Assembly: GCA_963809765.1 (NCBI GenBank)
Contig: CAWEKT010000001.1
Coordinates: 806,001 to 870,000, forward strand
Source: JACVRM01 sp963809765
Lineage (GTDB): Bacteria; Actinomycetota; Thermoleophilia; Gaiellales; Gaiellaceae
Length of the DNA stretch: 64,000 bases
Reading direction: 5' to 3'
Each line of letters begins with the position of its first letter. Position 1 is the first letter of the stretch. Below the pieces are notes generated by a model. That model was not told the origin of the DNA. It ran no database searches and was given only the letters and a program-made list of their open reading frames with translations. Below, in pieces: positions 37,978-48,331 of the stretch. Made by a program: the position numbers and the translations under genes.

Positions 37978-39271
37978 GTGGCCACCGAGGTCAAGCTCCC
38001 CCGCCTTGGGCAGGGGATGGAGTCCGGCACCATCGTCCGCTGGCTCAAGGCCGAGGGGGACAGCGTCGAGAAGGGCGAGCCGCTCTACGAGCTCGACACC
38101 GAGAAGGTCACCCAGGAGGTCGAGGCCGAAGCCTCCGGCGTCCTGCTCAAGATCGCCGTCCAAGAGGGCGAGGTCGAGGTCGGGCGCACGGTCGCCGTGA
38201 TCGGCGAGCAGGGCGAGGACGTGTCGGCGCTCGGCTCGTCGAACGGCGAGACGCCTGACCGCGTCCGCCCGGAGGAGGGCGCCGCCGAGGAGGGTGCCGA
38301 GAAGCCCGCCGAGGGACCTGCGCGCGAGGGCGAGCGGGAACGGGGCCGCGAGGCGGCAGAGCAGGCGGCGCAGGGCAACGGCGGCAGCTCGGCCGTCGGC
38401 AGCCCGGCCACGGCGGGCGGCCGCATCAAGGCGTCGCCGCTCGCGCGCCGCATCGCGCGCGAGCTGGGCGTCGACCTCGCCGCGCTCTCCGGGACCGGCC
38501 CCGAGGGCCGGATCGTCGCCGAGGACGTCGAGCGCGCAGCGAAGCAGCCGGCCGCGACTCCGGCGCCGGCCGCGGCGCCCGCCGGCGAGATCGAGGAGGT
38601 CCCGCTCACCAGCATCCGCAAGACGATCGCCCGCCGCCTCACCGAGGCGTGGCAGGCGCCCGCGTTCCAGCTCCGCGTCACCGCCGACATGACTGCGGCC
38701 ACGCAGCTGCGCGAGGGGCTGCTGGCGCAGGCCCGCGAGGGCGACGCGAAGATCACCATGTCGGACCTCCTCGACGAAGCTCGCCGCCGTCGCGCTGATG
38801 CGGCACCGCGAGCTGAACGCGCACTTCGCCGGCGACTCGATCCGGCTGCTTCCCGAGCGCCGACGTCGGCATCGCCGTCGCCGCGCCGCAAGGGCTCGTC
38901 GTGCCGGTCGTGCGCTCGGCCGAGCGCCTGACGCATCGCCGAGATCGCCGCCGCGGCGTGCCGACCTGGTCTCGCGCGCGCGTGACAACAAGCTGCGCCA
39001 GGAGGACCTGGAGGGCGGCACCTTCACGATCTCGAACCTGGGCATGTTCGGCATCGAGGAGTTCATCGCCGTGCTCAACCCGCCGCAGGCGGCGATCCTC
39101 GCCGTCGGGGCGATCGAGGAGCGGCCGGTCGTCCGCGACGGTGAGCTCGTCGCCCGGCCGCTGATGACGATGACGCTGACCTGCGACCACCGGGCCGTCG
39201 ACGGCGCCGCCGGGGCGCAGTTCCTCCAGACGCTGAAGGCACTCCTCGAGCAGCCGGCACTGGCGCTGTAG
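37978..39271 (+). CDS. pdhC: Dihydrolipoamide acyltransferase E2 (frameshifted)
   Basis: About 430 residues. Lipoyl domain 1-75 with the lipoylated lysine in ELDTEKVTQEVEAE; Glu/Pro/Ala linker; E3/E1-binding domain KASPLARRIARELGVDLAAL; catalytic domain with TCDHRAVDGAAGAQFLQTLK carrying the active-site His and Asp. Four +1 shifts lie near 38775, 38852, 38932 and 38962. Only one lipoyl domain. GTG start. The E3 component is encoded separately at 51886, about 12.6 kb away. Confidence 0.92.
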
Positions 39272-39280
39272 CCTCACGGC

Positions 39281-39631
39281 GTGGCCACCCGCGTCTGGTA
39301 CCACGTCCGCAACATCGAGGCCGCGCGCGGCTTCTACACCGACAAGCTGGGCTTCACCGAGACCTACTACGACGTCGAGGGCAAGTGGGCAAAGCTCGAG
39401 CGCGCGGGCATGCAGATCGCAATCGCCGAGGGCGAGCCGGAGGAAGGCGGCGTCGCGACGGTCGACGTCGAGAACGTGAAGGCGGAAGCCGACCGGCTCC
39501 GCGGCGTCGAAGTCGACGTCGGCACCGTCCTCGAGCTCCACGACCAGATGCGCCTGCTCGACGTCTTCGACCCGGACGGCAACCGCATCCAGTTCGTCGA
39601 GGACCTCGCCGCCGACCGCGACGCCGGCTGA
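39281..39631 (+). CDS. VOC/glyoxalase-fold protein
   Basis: 116 residues, one VOC module pair: RVWYHVRNIEAARGFYTDKL, EGGVATVDVENVKAEADRLR and DVFDPDGNRIQFVEDL. The -10 box TAGCCT overlaps the pdhC stop (TAG) and ends 6 nt before the GTG, so it can be transcribed on its own as a leaderless mRNA. Distinct from the VOC gene at 22718. Substrate unknown. Confidence 0.85.
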   Translation: MATRVWYHVRNIEAARGFYTDKLGFTETYYDVEGKWAKLERAGMQIAIAEGEPEEGGVATVDVENVKAEADRLRGVEVDVGTVLELHDQMRLLDVFDPDGNRIQFVEDLAADRDAG

Positions 39632-39647
39632 TCCCGGCGCCAAGCGG

Positions 39648-39826
39648 TTAGTGGCTGTCAGCCACTAACTCCTCCGAAGTCGCCTGGCCGGGCCGTTCGC
39701 GCTTGTGGCTGTCAGCCACTTGCAGAGTCGTGGCTCTGAGACGGGGCGGCCCCAAACCCTTGTTCGCGACTGCTCCCCACACTCGTGACGGTCCTGACGG
39801 CGCACTTAGTGGCTGTCAGCCACTAA
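39648..39826. repeat. Three palindromic REP-like elements
   Basis: AGTGGCTGTCAGCCACT occurs at 39650-39666 and 39808-39824, each extended by TTA...TAA arms, and CTTGTGGCTGTCAGCCACTT at 39702-39721. The outer two are also followed by similar AACTC(C/T)TC sequence. They occupy the VOC-flavin oxidase gap (39632-39917), which has no ORF of note. The same palindrome occurs at 12304. Confidence 0.7.
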
Positions 39827-39917
39827 CTCTTCGAAACGGCTTGCAGCCGCGTGCTGCGGGGAGTACCGGCGCGGTTGGCTCGCTGCACGGACATCGGTGG
39901 TGAGTAGCGTCTGCCCG

Positions 39918-41284
39918 GTGAGTGCGCAGCGAGATCCGGCCGCCGGGCTCGCCGAGACGCTTCGGAGGCGAGATCGTCCGCCCAGGCGACTCCGGCTACG
40001 ACGCGGCACGCGCGGTGTGGAACGCCGTCTTCGACCGGCGCCCGGCGCTGGTCGTCCGCCCCGAGAGCGTCGACGACGTCGTCGCGGCGGTCCGGTTCGC
40101 CCGGGAGCAGGGCCTCGTCATCGCCGTCCGCGGCGGCGGGCACAGCATCGCGGGGCACTCGACGTGCGACGGCGGGCATCGTCATCGACCTCTCGCGCCT
40201 GCGCGGCGCCACCGTCGATCCCGAGCGCCGGATCGCGCAGGTCAACGGCGGCGCGCTGCTCGGGGAGCTGGACGCGGCCGCGCAGGCGCACGGCCTCGTC
40301 TGCCCCGTCGGCGTGGTCTCGCACACCGGCGTCGGCGGGCTCTCGCTCGGCGGCGGCATGGGCCGGCTGCAGCGCCGCTACGGGCTCACGATCGACAACA
40401 TCCGAGCGGTCGAGCTCGTCACCGCCGACGGCCGGGTCGTCCGCGCGAGCGAGGACGAGAACCCGGAGCTGTTCTGGGGCGTGCGCGGCGCCGGCGCCAA
40501 CTTCGGCATCGCCACGCGCTTCGAGTTCGCGCTGCACCCGCTCGACGGCACCGTCACGCAGGGCAGCGTCGTCCACCCGCTCGAGCGTGCGAGCGAGCTC
40601 GCGGCCTTCTTCCGGGCACTGGTGGCGGACGCCCCGCGGACGCTGATGGCGAGCTTCGCCGTCGCGCCCGACGAGGCCACCGGCGGGCCGGCGGCCATGA
40701 TCTCCGTGCTGCACTCCGGCTCGACTCGCGGAGGCGGAGCGCGACCTCGCCGAGCTGCGCCGCTTCGGGCCGCCGCTCGCCGACACGATCGGCGCCGAAG
40801 CCCTACCTCGCGACCCAGGGACTGAACGACGAGCCGCTCCGCTGGGGCCGCCGCTTCTACATGAAGAGCGCGTTCCTGCCCGACGCTGCCGGACGAGGTG
40901 GTGGCGGCCGCGGTCGAGCACGGGACGCGCGCGCCGGCCGGATGCAAGGGCGAGATCACGGTCTGGGCGTGGGGCGGCGCGATCGCCGACGTGCGCGACG
41001 AGGACACTGCGTTCACCGGCCGCGACGGCCGCGTTCTGGGCCGCCGCCGAGGCCGACTGGGACGACCCGGCGATCGACGACGCCTCGCCGCGACGTGGGG
41101 ACGCGCCTTCGTCGCCGACATCGCCCCGTTCGCGCAGGGCGGCCGGTACGTCAACGACGTCGCCGAGCCGGGCGAGGATCCGGCGGCGATCTACGGCGCC
41201 GCGAAGCAGCAGCGGCTCGCCGAGCTCAAGCGCGCCTGGGACCCGGACAACGCCTTCCGGCTCAACCAGAACATCCGCGCCTGA
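39918..41284 (+). CDS. FAD-linked oxidase, BBE/berberine-bridge type (frameshifted)
   Basis: About 453 residues after repair. FAD_binding_4 domain with AVRGGGHSIAGHSTCDGG, where the His is in the position that binds FAD covalently in this family; GLSLGGGMGRLQRRYGLTID; a substrate domain; and the BBE end AWDPDNAFRLNQNIRA. +1 shifts near 39963, 40170, 40738, 40795, 40890 and 41030-41090. GTG 39918 is chosen because a -10 box TAGCGT ends 7 nt upstream; GTG 39897 is an alternative. Related enzymes oxidise alcohols, sugars or amines; the substrate is not evident. Confidence 0.85.
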
Positions 41285-41348
41285 CGACCGGCGCGGCCCT
41301 GCGCTGGCCTGGTGCAGGCGGAGCCGCGCGGAGTAATTTCCCACGGGG

Positions 41349-44300
41349 ATGCGCTGCCCGGCGTGCCAGAGCGAGAACGAGCCCGGCCGCAAGTTCTGCG
41401 GCGAGTGCGGTAGCGCGCTCGCGCAGGCCTGCCCTGCCTGCGGGGCGTCGAATGCGCCGACCGCGAAGTTCTGCGGCGAGTGCGGGACCGAACTCAGCGC
41501 GCAGCCCGCGCCGGCGGCGCGCCCACCGCACGCCGCACCGGCGGCCGAGCGCCGCCTCGTCTCGGTGCTGTTCGCCGACCTGGTCGGTTTCACGGCGGCG
41601 TCGGAGGGGCGTGACGCCGAGGAGACGCGGGAGCTGTTGTCGCGCTACTTCGAGACGGCGCGGACGTTGATCGAGCGCTACGGCGGCACGGTGGAGAAGT
41701 TCATCGGCGACGCGGTGATGGCGGTGTGGGGGGCGCCGGTCGTGCAGGAGGACGACGCCGAGCGGGCGGTGCGGGCGGCGCTCGACCTGGTCGCGGCCGT
41801 GCCCGAGCTGGATGCGAACCTGCAGGCGCGGGCGGGGGTGCTGACCGGCGAGGCGGCGGTCACGGTCGGTGCCCAGGGCCAGGGCATGGTGGCGGGCGAC
41901 CTCGTCAACACGGCGTCGCGCGTGCAGTCGGCGGCGGAACAGGGGTCGGTGCTGGTGGGCGAGACGACGCGCCGGGCGTCGGAGGCGGCGATCGCGTACG
42001 AGGACGCCGGCGAGCACGAGCTCAAGGGCAAGGCGGAGCCGGTGCGGCTGTGGCGTGCGCTGCGGGTCACGGCCGGGCGTGCGGGAGCGCTGAAGTCGGT
42101 CGGCCTCGAGCCGCCGTTCGTCGGCCGCGACCGCGAGCTGCGGCTCGTGAAGGAGCTGTTCCACGCCTCTGCGGAGGAGCGGCGCGCCCAGCTGGTGTCG
42201 GTGGTCGGCGTGGCCGGGATCGGCAAGTCGCGGCTCGGCTGGGAGTTCTTCAAGTACATCGACGGCCTGTCGGAGACCGTCTGGTGGCACCGCGGCCGCT
42301 GTCTGGCGTACGGGGAGGGGGTCGCGTACTGGGCGCTGGCGGAGATGGTGCGGATGCGCTGCGGCATGGTCGAGGGTGAGGAGCACGGCTCGGCGCTCGC
42401 GAAGCTGCGAGCGACGCTCGACGAGTATGTGCGCGAGGAGGAGGAGCGGCGGTTCGTGGAGCCGCGGCTCGCCCACCTGCTCGGCCTCGAGGAGGGAGCG
42501 GCGAGGGGCAAGGACGAGCTGTTCGGCGCCTGGCGTGTCCTGTTCGAGCGGCTGGCCGAGCAGGGGCCGTTGATCCTGCTGTTCGAGGACCTGCAGTGGG
42601 CGGACGAGTCGTTGGTCGAGTTCGTCTCGTACCTGCTGGAGTGGTCGCGTGGCTACCCGATCTTCGTCCTCTGTCTCGCCCGGCCCGAGCTGGTCGAGCG
42701 CCACCCGGAGTTCGGCGTGGGCGCGCGCCAGACGACGATGTCGCTCGAGCCTCTGTCCGCCGAGGCGATGGAGCAGCTTCTCGACGGATTCGTACCGGGA
42801 CTGCCGTCGGAGCTGAGGGAGCGCATCCTCACCAGGGCAGAAGGCGTGCCGCTGTACGCGGTGGAGACCGTCCGCATGCTGCTCGACCGAGGACTGCTCA
42901 CGCAGGCAGGCGGTGTCTACCGGGCAACGGGCTCAGTCGAGGAGCTGGAGGTCCCGGAGACGCTGCAGGGGCTCATCGCTGCCCGCCTGGACGGACTGGC
43001 CGGCGAGGAGCGGCGGTTGCTCCAGGAGGCGTCGGTGCTCGGCAAGACCTTCACGCCGGCGGCGCTCGCGGCGCTGACCGATCGTTCGGAGGCGGAGCTG
43101 GAGCCGCTGCTGATCGCGCTCGTTCGGAAGGAGGTGCTCGGCGTGCAGGCCGACCCCCGCTCGCCTGGGCGAGGGCAGTACGGCTTCCTCCAGGACCTCG
43201 TCCGCCGGGTCGCCTACGACACCCTTGCGCGCGGCGAGCGCAAGACCCGTCACCTCGCGGCCGCCGCCCAGTTGCAGTCGAGCTTCGGGGAAGCGGAGCA
43301 GGAGATCGTCGAGGTCGTGGCTGCGCACTACCTGGCGGCCTACGAGGCTCAGCCGGACGCCGAGGACGCTCCCGAGATCAGGGCAAGCGCGCACCAGCTG
43401 CTCGCGCGAGCCGGCGAGCGAGCCGGCTCGCTCGGAGCGGCACGAGAGGCGACCCGGTACTACGAACAGGCCGCGAAGCTCGCTGACGATCCGGCTCGAG
43501 CGCGGGCGCCTGCTCGAGCAGGCCGGCCGGATGGCGCTCCAGAACGTCGAGTATGACGACGCGAGGCGTGCGTTCCAGGCGGCGGTCGAGCTGCTCGAGT
43601 CCTCCGGCGACGCGCACGCAGCTGCTCGCCTGTCAGGATGGCTCGCCCAGGTCGAGAGCGCGACCGGGGACTTCGACGGTGCGCGCGAGCGTCTGGAGGC
43701 CGCTTTCGCCGCCGTCGCCGGGGACGAGCCCGACGCGGATGTGGCAGATCTCGCAGGCCGGCTGGCGGGGGTCTACGCGTTCACGGGTGCCCTCGACCGG
43801 GTGGCCGAGCCGAACGAGCTCGCGCTGCAGTACGCGCAGGCGCACCGGTTGCCCGACGCAGCTCTGCAGGGCGCTGAGAACAAAGGCGCTTGTCGCCCAG
43901 GAGAGCCGGCGGCCCGAGGAGGCACTCGCGCTGATGCGCCATGCGCTGCGCGTCGCGGTCGAGAACGACGTGCTCGACCAGGCCGCCGCCGCCTACGGCG
44001 GCCTCTCGGACCAGTTGTTCTCCCTCGACCGTTACGACGAAGCACTGGAGCTGCTGCGAGAGGCGCTCACGCTCTCTCGCCGCATCGGCAGTCGTCGCTC
44101 CGAGCTCTACGTCCTCAGCGAGACGAGCTACGTGCTTTCCATGCTCGGTCGCTGGGAGGAAGCACTCGCAGCGTCGGCGGAGCTGCCGGAGGAGACGATC
44201 GCCACCACGATGAGTCAGCTGAGCGGAGTGCTCGAGATCCACCTGCACCAGGGGCGGCTCGACGAGGCGCAGGCCGTGATGACGCGCTTCGGCCGCCGCC

Positions 44301-44837
44301 TCGAAGGCACTGGTGAGGTGCAGACGCAAATCGTCCTCGCCGCCGCGCGCGCCGCCCTGCTCTGCACGGACCGACGGTACGCCGACGCGCTCGCTGCCGG
44401 CTCCGAGGCCGTCGAGCTTGGTCGTCTGCTCAGTCACGGCCAGCAGGGCGCCAAGCAGGGTTTCGTCTGGGCGATCGAGGCGGCGCTCGCTCTCGGAGAC
44501 GCCGCGCGTGCCGATGAGCTGCTCCGCGAGGTCGAGGCATTGCCATCCGGTCTCCGGCCGCCCTTCTCGGAGGCGCAGGCGCACCGGTTCCGAGCCCGCA
44601 TGGACGGCGGCGAAGCCGGCTTCAAGGCCGCGGCGGGCAGCTTCCGCGAGTACAGCTTCCCCTTCTGGCTGGCGGTGACCGAGCTCGAGCACGGCGAGTG
44701 GCTTCTCGGCGAGGGCCGCGACGCGGAGGCGGAGCCGCTGCTGGCCGAGGCGCGTGAGATCTTCGAGCGTCTCGGCGCCGTCCCGTGGCTCGAGCGGCTC
44801 GACCGGGCGCACGCGGGCGGCGGAGGTGCCGGCGTGA
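41349..44837 (+). CDS. Zinc-ribbon/adenylate cyclase/STAND ATPase/TPR protein, paralogue 1
   Basis: About 1160 residues. Two zinc ribbons (CPACQSENEPGRKFCGECGS and CPACGASNAPTAKFCGECGT), a class III cyclase domain (about 55-215) with metal Asp residues in LFADLVGFT and KFIGDAVMAVWG and the NTASR transition-state pair, an AAA/STAND module with Walker A VGVAGIGKSRLGWEF and Walker B LILLFEDLQWAD, and a long TPR-like C-terminus. The Lys of EKFIGD and Asp of GDLVN favour ATP as substrate. Shifts near 43497 and 43885. No in-frame stop precedes paralogue 2; a third +1 near 44800 would give GTGA overlap, like the 2/3 junction. A TAATTT -10 box lies 9 nt before the ATG. Confidence 0.87.
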
Positions 44838-47800
44838 CCTGCGCGAGCTGCGGCGCCGAGAACGAGCCCGGCCGCAAGTTCTGCGGCGAGTGCGGCAGCG
44901 CCGCTCGCGCAGCCGTGCCCTGTCGTGCGGGCGTCGAACGCGCCGACGGCGAAGTTCTGCGGCGAGTGCGGGACGGCGCTCGGCGCGCAGCCGGCAGCGG
45001 CGGCGCCGGCCGCACCCGCCGCGCCCGCACCGGCCGCGGAGCGCCGCCTGGTGTCGGTGCTGTTCGCCGACCTGGTCGGCTTCACGGCCGCGTCCGAGGG
45101 CCGTGACGCGGAGGAGACGCGGGAGCTGCTGTCGCGCTACTTCGAGACGGCGCGGACGCTGATCGAGCGCTACGGCGGCACGGTCGAGAAGTTCATCGGC
45201 GACGCGGTGATGGCGGTCTGGGGGACGCCGGTGGCGCAGGAGGACGACGCCGAGCGCGCGGTGCGGGCGGCGCTCGACCTCGTCGCTGCCGTCCCCGAGC
45301 TCGACGCCGGCGCTGCAAGCGCGCGCGCGGGCGTGCTGACCGGCGAGGCGGCGGTGACGATCGGCGCCGAGGGCCAGGGCATGGTCGCCGGCGACCTCGT
45401 CAACACCGCGTCGCGGATCCAGTCGGCGGCCGAGCCGGGCACGGTGCTCGTCGGCGAGGCGACTCGAGCGCGCCACCGAGGCGGCGATCGCCTACGACGG
45501 ACGCGGGCGAGCACGAGCTGAAGGGCAAGGCGGAGCCGGTGCCGCTGTGGCGGGCGTTGCGCGTGATCGCGGCGCGCGGCGGTGCGCAGCGCTCGGCCGG
45601 GCTGGAGCCGCCGTTCGTCGGCCGTGACCGTGAGCTGCGCCTGGTGAAGGAGCTCTTCCACGCCTGCTGCCGAGGACAGGCGCGCGCAGCTCGTGTCCGT
45701 CGATCGGGATCGCCGGCATCGGCAAGTCGCGGCTCGGCTGGGAGTTCGAGAAGTACATCGACGGCCTGCTGGAGACCGTCTGGTGGCACCGGGGCCGCTG
45801 CCTGGCCTACGGCGAGGGGGTCGCGTACTGGGCGCTGGCCGAGATGGTGCGGATGCGCTGCGGCATGGTCGAGGGCGAGGAGCCGTGACGCGGCGCGCGC
45901 GAAGCTGACGCGCAACCGTCGAGGAGCACGTGCCCGACGAGGAGGAGCGGCGGTTCGTGGAGCCGGCGCTGGCGCATCTGCTCGGCTTCGACGACGGCGT
46001 CTCGGCACGCGGCAAGGAGGAGCTGTTCGCGGCCTGGCGCCTGCTGTTCGAGCGGCTCGCCGACCAGGGGCCGGCCGTGCTGCTGTTCGAGGACCTGCAG
46101 TGGGCCGACGCCTCGCTGGTCGAGTTCATCGCCTACCTGCTGGAGTGGTCGCGGAGCCACCCGATCTTCGTGCTCTGCCTGGCGCGGCCCGACCTGCAGG
46201 AGCGGCACCCCGAGTTCGGCCATGGAACCCGGCAGACGACGCTCTCGCTCGAGCCGCTGACAGCAGCGGCGATGGAGGCGCTGCTCGACGGGTTGGTCCC
46301 CGGCTTGCCGGCCGAGTTGCGGGCGCGCATCCTCGAGCGGGCGGAAGGCGTGCCGCTGTACGCGGTCGAGACGGTGCGGATGCTGATCGACCGGGGCCTG
46401 CTCGAGCTCGCCGGCGGCGTGTACCGGCCGACCGGCGCGATCGAGGAGCTCGAGGTGCCGGAGACGCTTCAGGGGCTGCTCGCAGCACGGCTCGACGGGT
46501 TGAGTGCGGAGGAGCGCCGCCTGCTCCAGGATGCCGCCGTGCTCGGGAAGACGTTCTCGCGCGAGTCGCTGGCGGGAGTGACCGGGCTCGTCGAGGCCGA
46601 GCTGGAGCCGCTTCTCGCCGCGCTGGTGCGCAAGGAGGTGCTCGGCGTGCAGGCCGACCCGCGCTCGCCCGAGCGCGGCCAGTACGGCTTCCTCCAGGAC
46701 CTCGTGCGCAGGGTCGCCTACGAGACGCTCGCCCGGACCGAGCGGAAGGCGCGTCACCTCGCGGCCGCGGCGCAGCTCGAAGCCGGCGGGGCCGCCGAAG
46801 GCGAGATCGTCGAGGTCGTCGCCTCGCACTACCTCGCCGCCTACGAGGCGGCCCCGTCCGCAGAGGACGCGTTCGAGGTGCGGCAGAGGGCGTGCGCGCT
46901 CCTCGACCGCGCCGGGCTGCGGGCGCGGTCGCTCGGAGCGACCGCCGAAGCGGCGCGGTACCACGAGCAGGCTGCCGGTCTCGCGGACGACGCCGGCCGA
47001 GCAGGCTCGGCTGCTCGAGGAGGCCGCACAGTCGGCGCTCACCGCCGCCGAGTACACGTTGGGCGAGCGGCTGCTGCGCTCCGCACACGAGCACTTCGAG
47101 CAGGTCGGCGACACGCGGGCGGCAGCCCGGGTGTCGGGCAAGCTCGCGTACGTCGACTCCCGCGCTGGACGTGTTCGGGAGGCGATCGCCACGCTCGAGG
47201 CTGCCTACGAGACACTTGCGGACGAGGCCGACGCCGACGCCTCCGAGGTCGCCGGTCGACTGGCCTCGGCCTACGTCCTGAGCGGCGACTTCGATGCAGC
47301 GGCTACGCGCGAACGAGTTCGCCCTCCGCATCGGCGCAGGCCCTCCGGCTGCAGGAACCCCTCTCTCGCGCCCTGACGACCCAGTCCTGGATCCTGGCCG
47401 GGAGTGACCGCCGGGAGGAGGCGCTGGCGCTCCTGCGCCATGCGCTGAGTTACGCGCTCGAGCACGACCTCGGCCGCTCCGATTCCCACTGCGTACAGCA
47501 ACCTCTCGGATCTGCTGCTTCCTGCTCGACCGCTACGACGAAGCAATCGAGCACCTCGAGGCGGGGCTGGGCCATGCGCGCCGCCTCGGTGCGCGCAGCA
47601 ACGAGTACTTCGCGCTCAGCGAGATGACACATGCGCTCGCGATGACGGGGCGGTGGGACGAGGCGGTCGCCCGCTTCGAGCAGCTGCCCGAGGAGATCGT
47701 GCGTACGGACAGAGGCCTGACGAGCCCGCTCACGGGCCTGCTCGACGTGCACCTGCACCGCGGCCGGCTCGAGCAGGCCCGTCACTTCTTCCAGTTGTAC

Positions 47801-48331
47801 GAGGGGTTCGACGAGACGACCGACGCTCAGGCTCGAGCAATGCGTACCTCCGCGGGCGTGGCGATGCAGTACACGGACGGCCGGTACGCCGAGGCACTGG
47901 CGGCGTCGCGTCCCCTCCTGTCAGCGGAGGCGATGCACATCTCTCACCAGGCGAGCAAGCAGGCCTTCGTCTGGGCGGTCGCGTCGGCCTTCGCTCTCGG
48001 CGATCGGGAGCGTGTCGTCGAGCTCCTGGAACCGGTCGAGAGCGTGTCTGCGGGTCTGCGCTCGCCGTACCTCGAGGGCCACGTGCACCGTGCGCGGGCA
48101 CGCCTCGACGGAGTCGAGCAGCGCTTCAAGTCCGCGGCCGCGGTGTTCCGCGAGTACGGCTTCCCGTTCTGGCTCGCGGTCACGCAGCTCGAGCACGCGG
48201 AGTGGCTGACCGGCGAGGGGCGCGCCGCCGAGGCTGAGCCGCTGCTCGCCGAGGCGCGCGAGATCTTCGAGCGGCTCGAGGCGGCGCCGTGGCTCGAGCG
48301 CGTCGGCGGTCAGGCGGGCGTCGCGGCATGA
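44834..48331 (+). CDS. Zinc-ribbon/adenylate cyclase/STAND ATPase/TPR protein, paralogue 2 (frameshifted)
   Basis: Same architecture as paralogue 1: zinc ribbons (CASCGAENEPGRKFCGECGS, NAPTAKFCGECGTALGAQP), cyclase (VLFADLVGFTAASEGRDAEE), ATPase (GIAGIGKSRLGWEFEKYIDG, VLLFEDLQWADASLVEFIAY) and TPR domain ending PWLERVGGQAGVAA. At least ten +1 shifts (e.g. near 44900, 45468, 45500, 45673, 45705, 45887, 45910, 47000, 47305, 47490). The GTG start follows paralogue 1; the TGA stop overlaps the ATG of paralogue 3 (48328-48331). The cyclase region is nearly identical to the other copies at DNA level, while the TPR part differs. Confidence 0.85.

Noticed and set aside
37906..38258. Fusion of E1 beta with an extra C-terminal domain
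   Set aside because: The extension is out-of-frame translation of the E2 lipoyl-domain gene; a single base error removing the E1 beta stop explains it.
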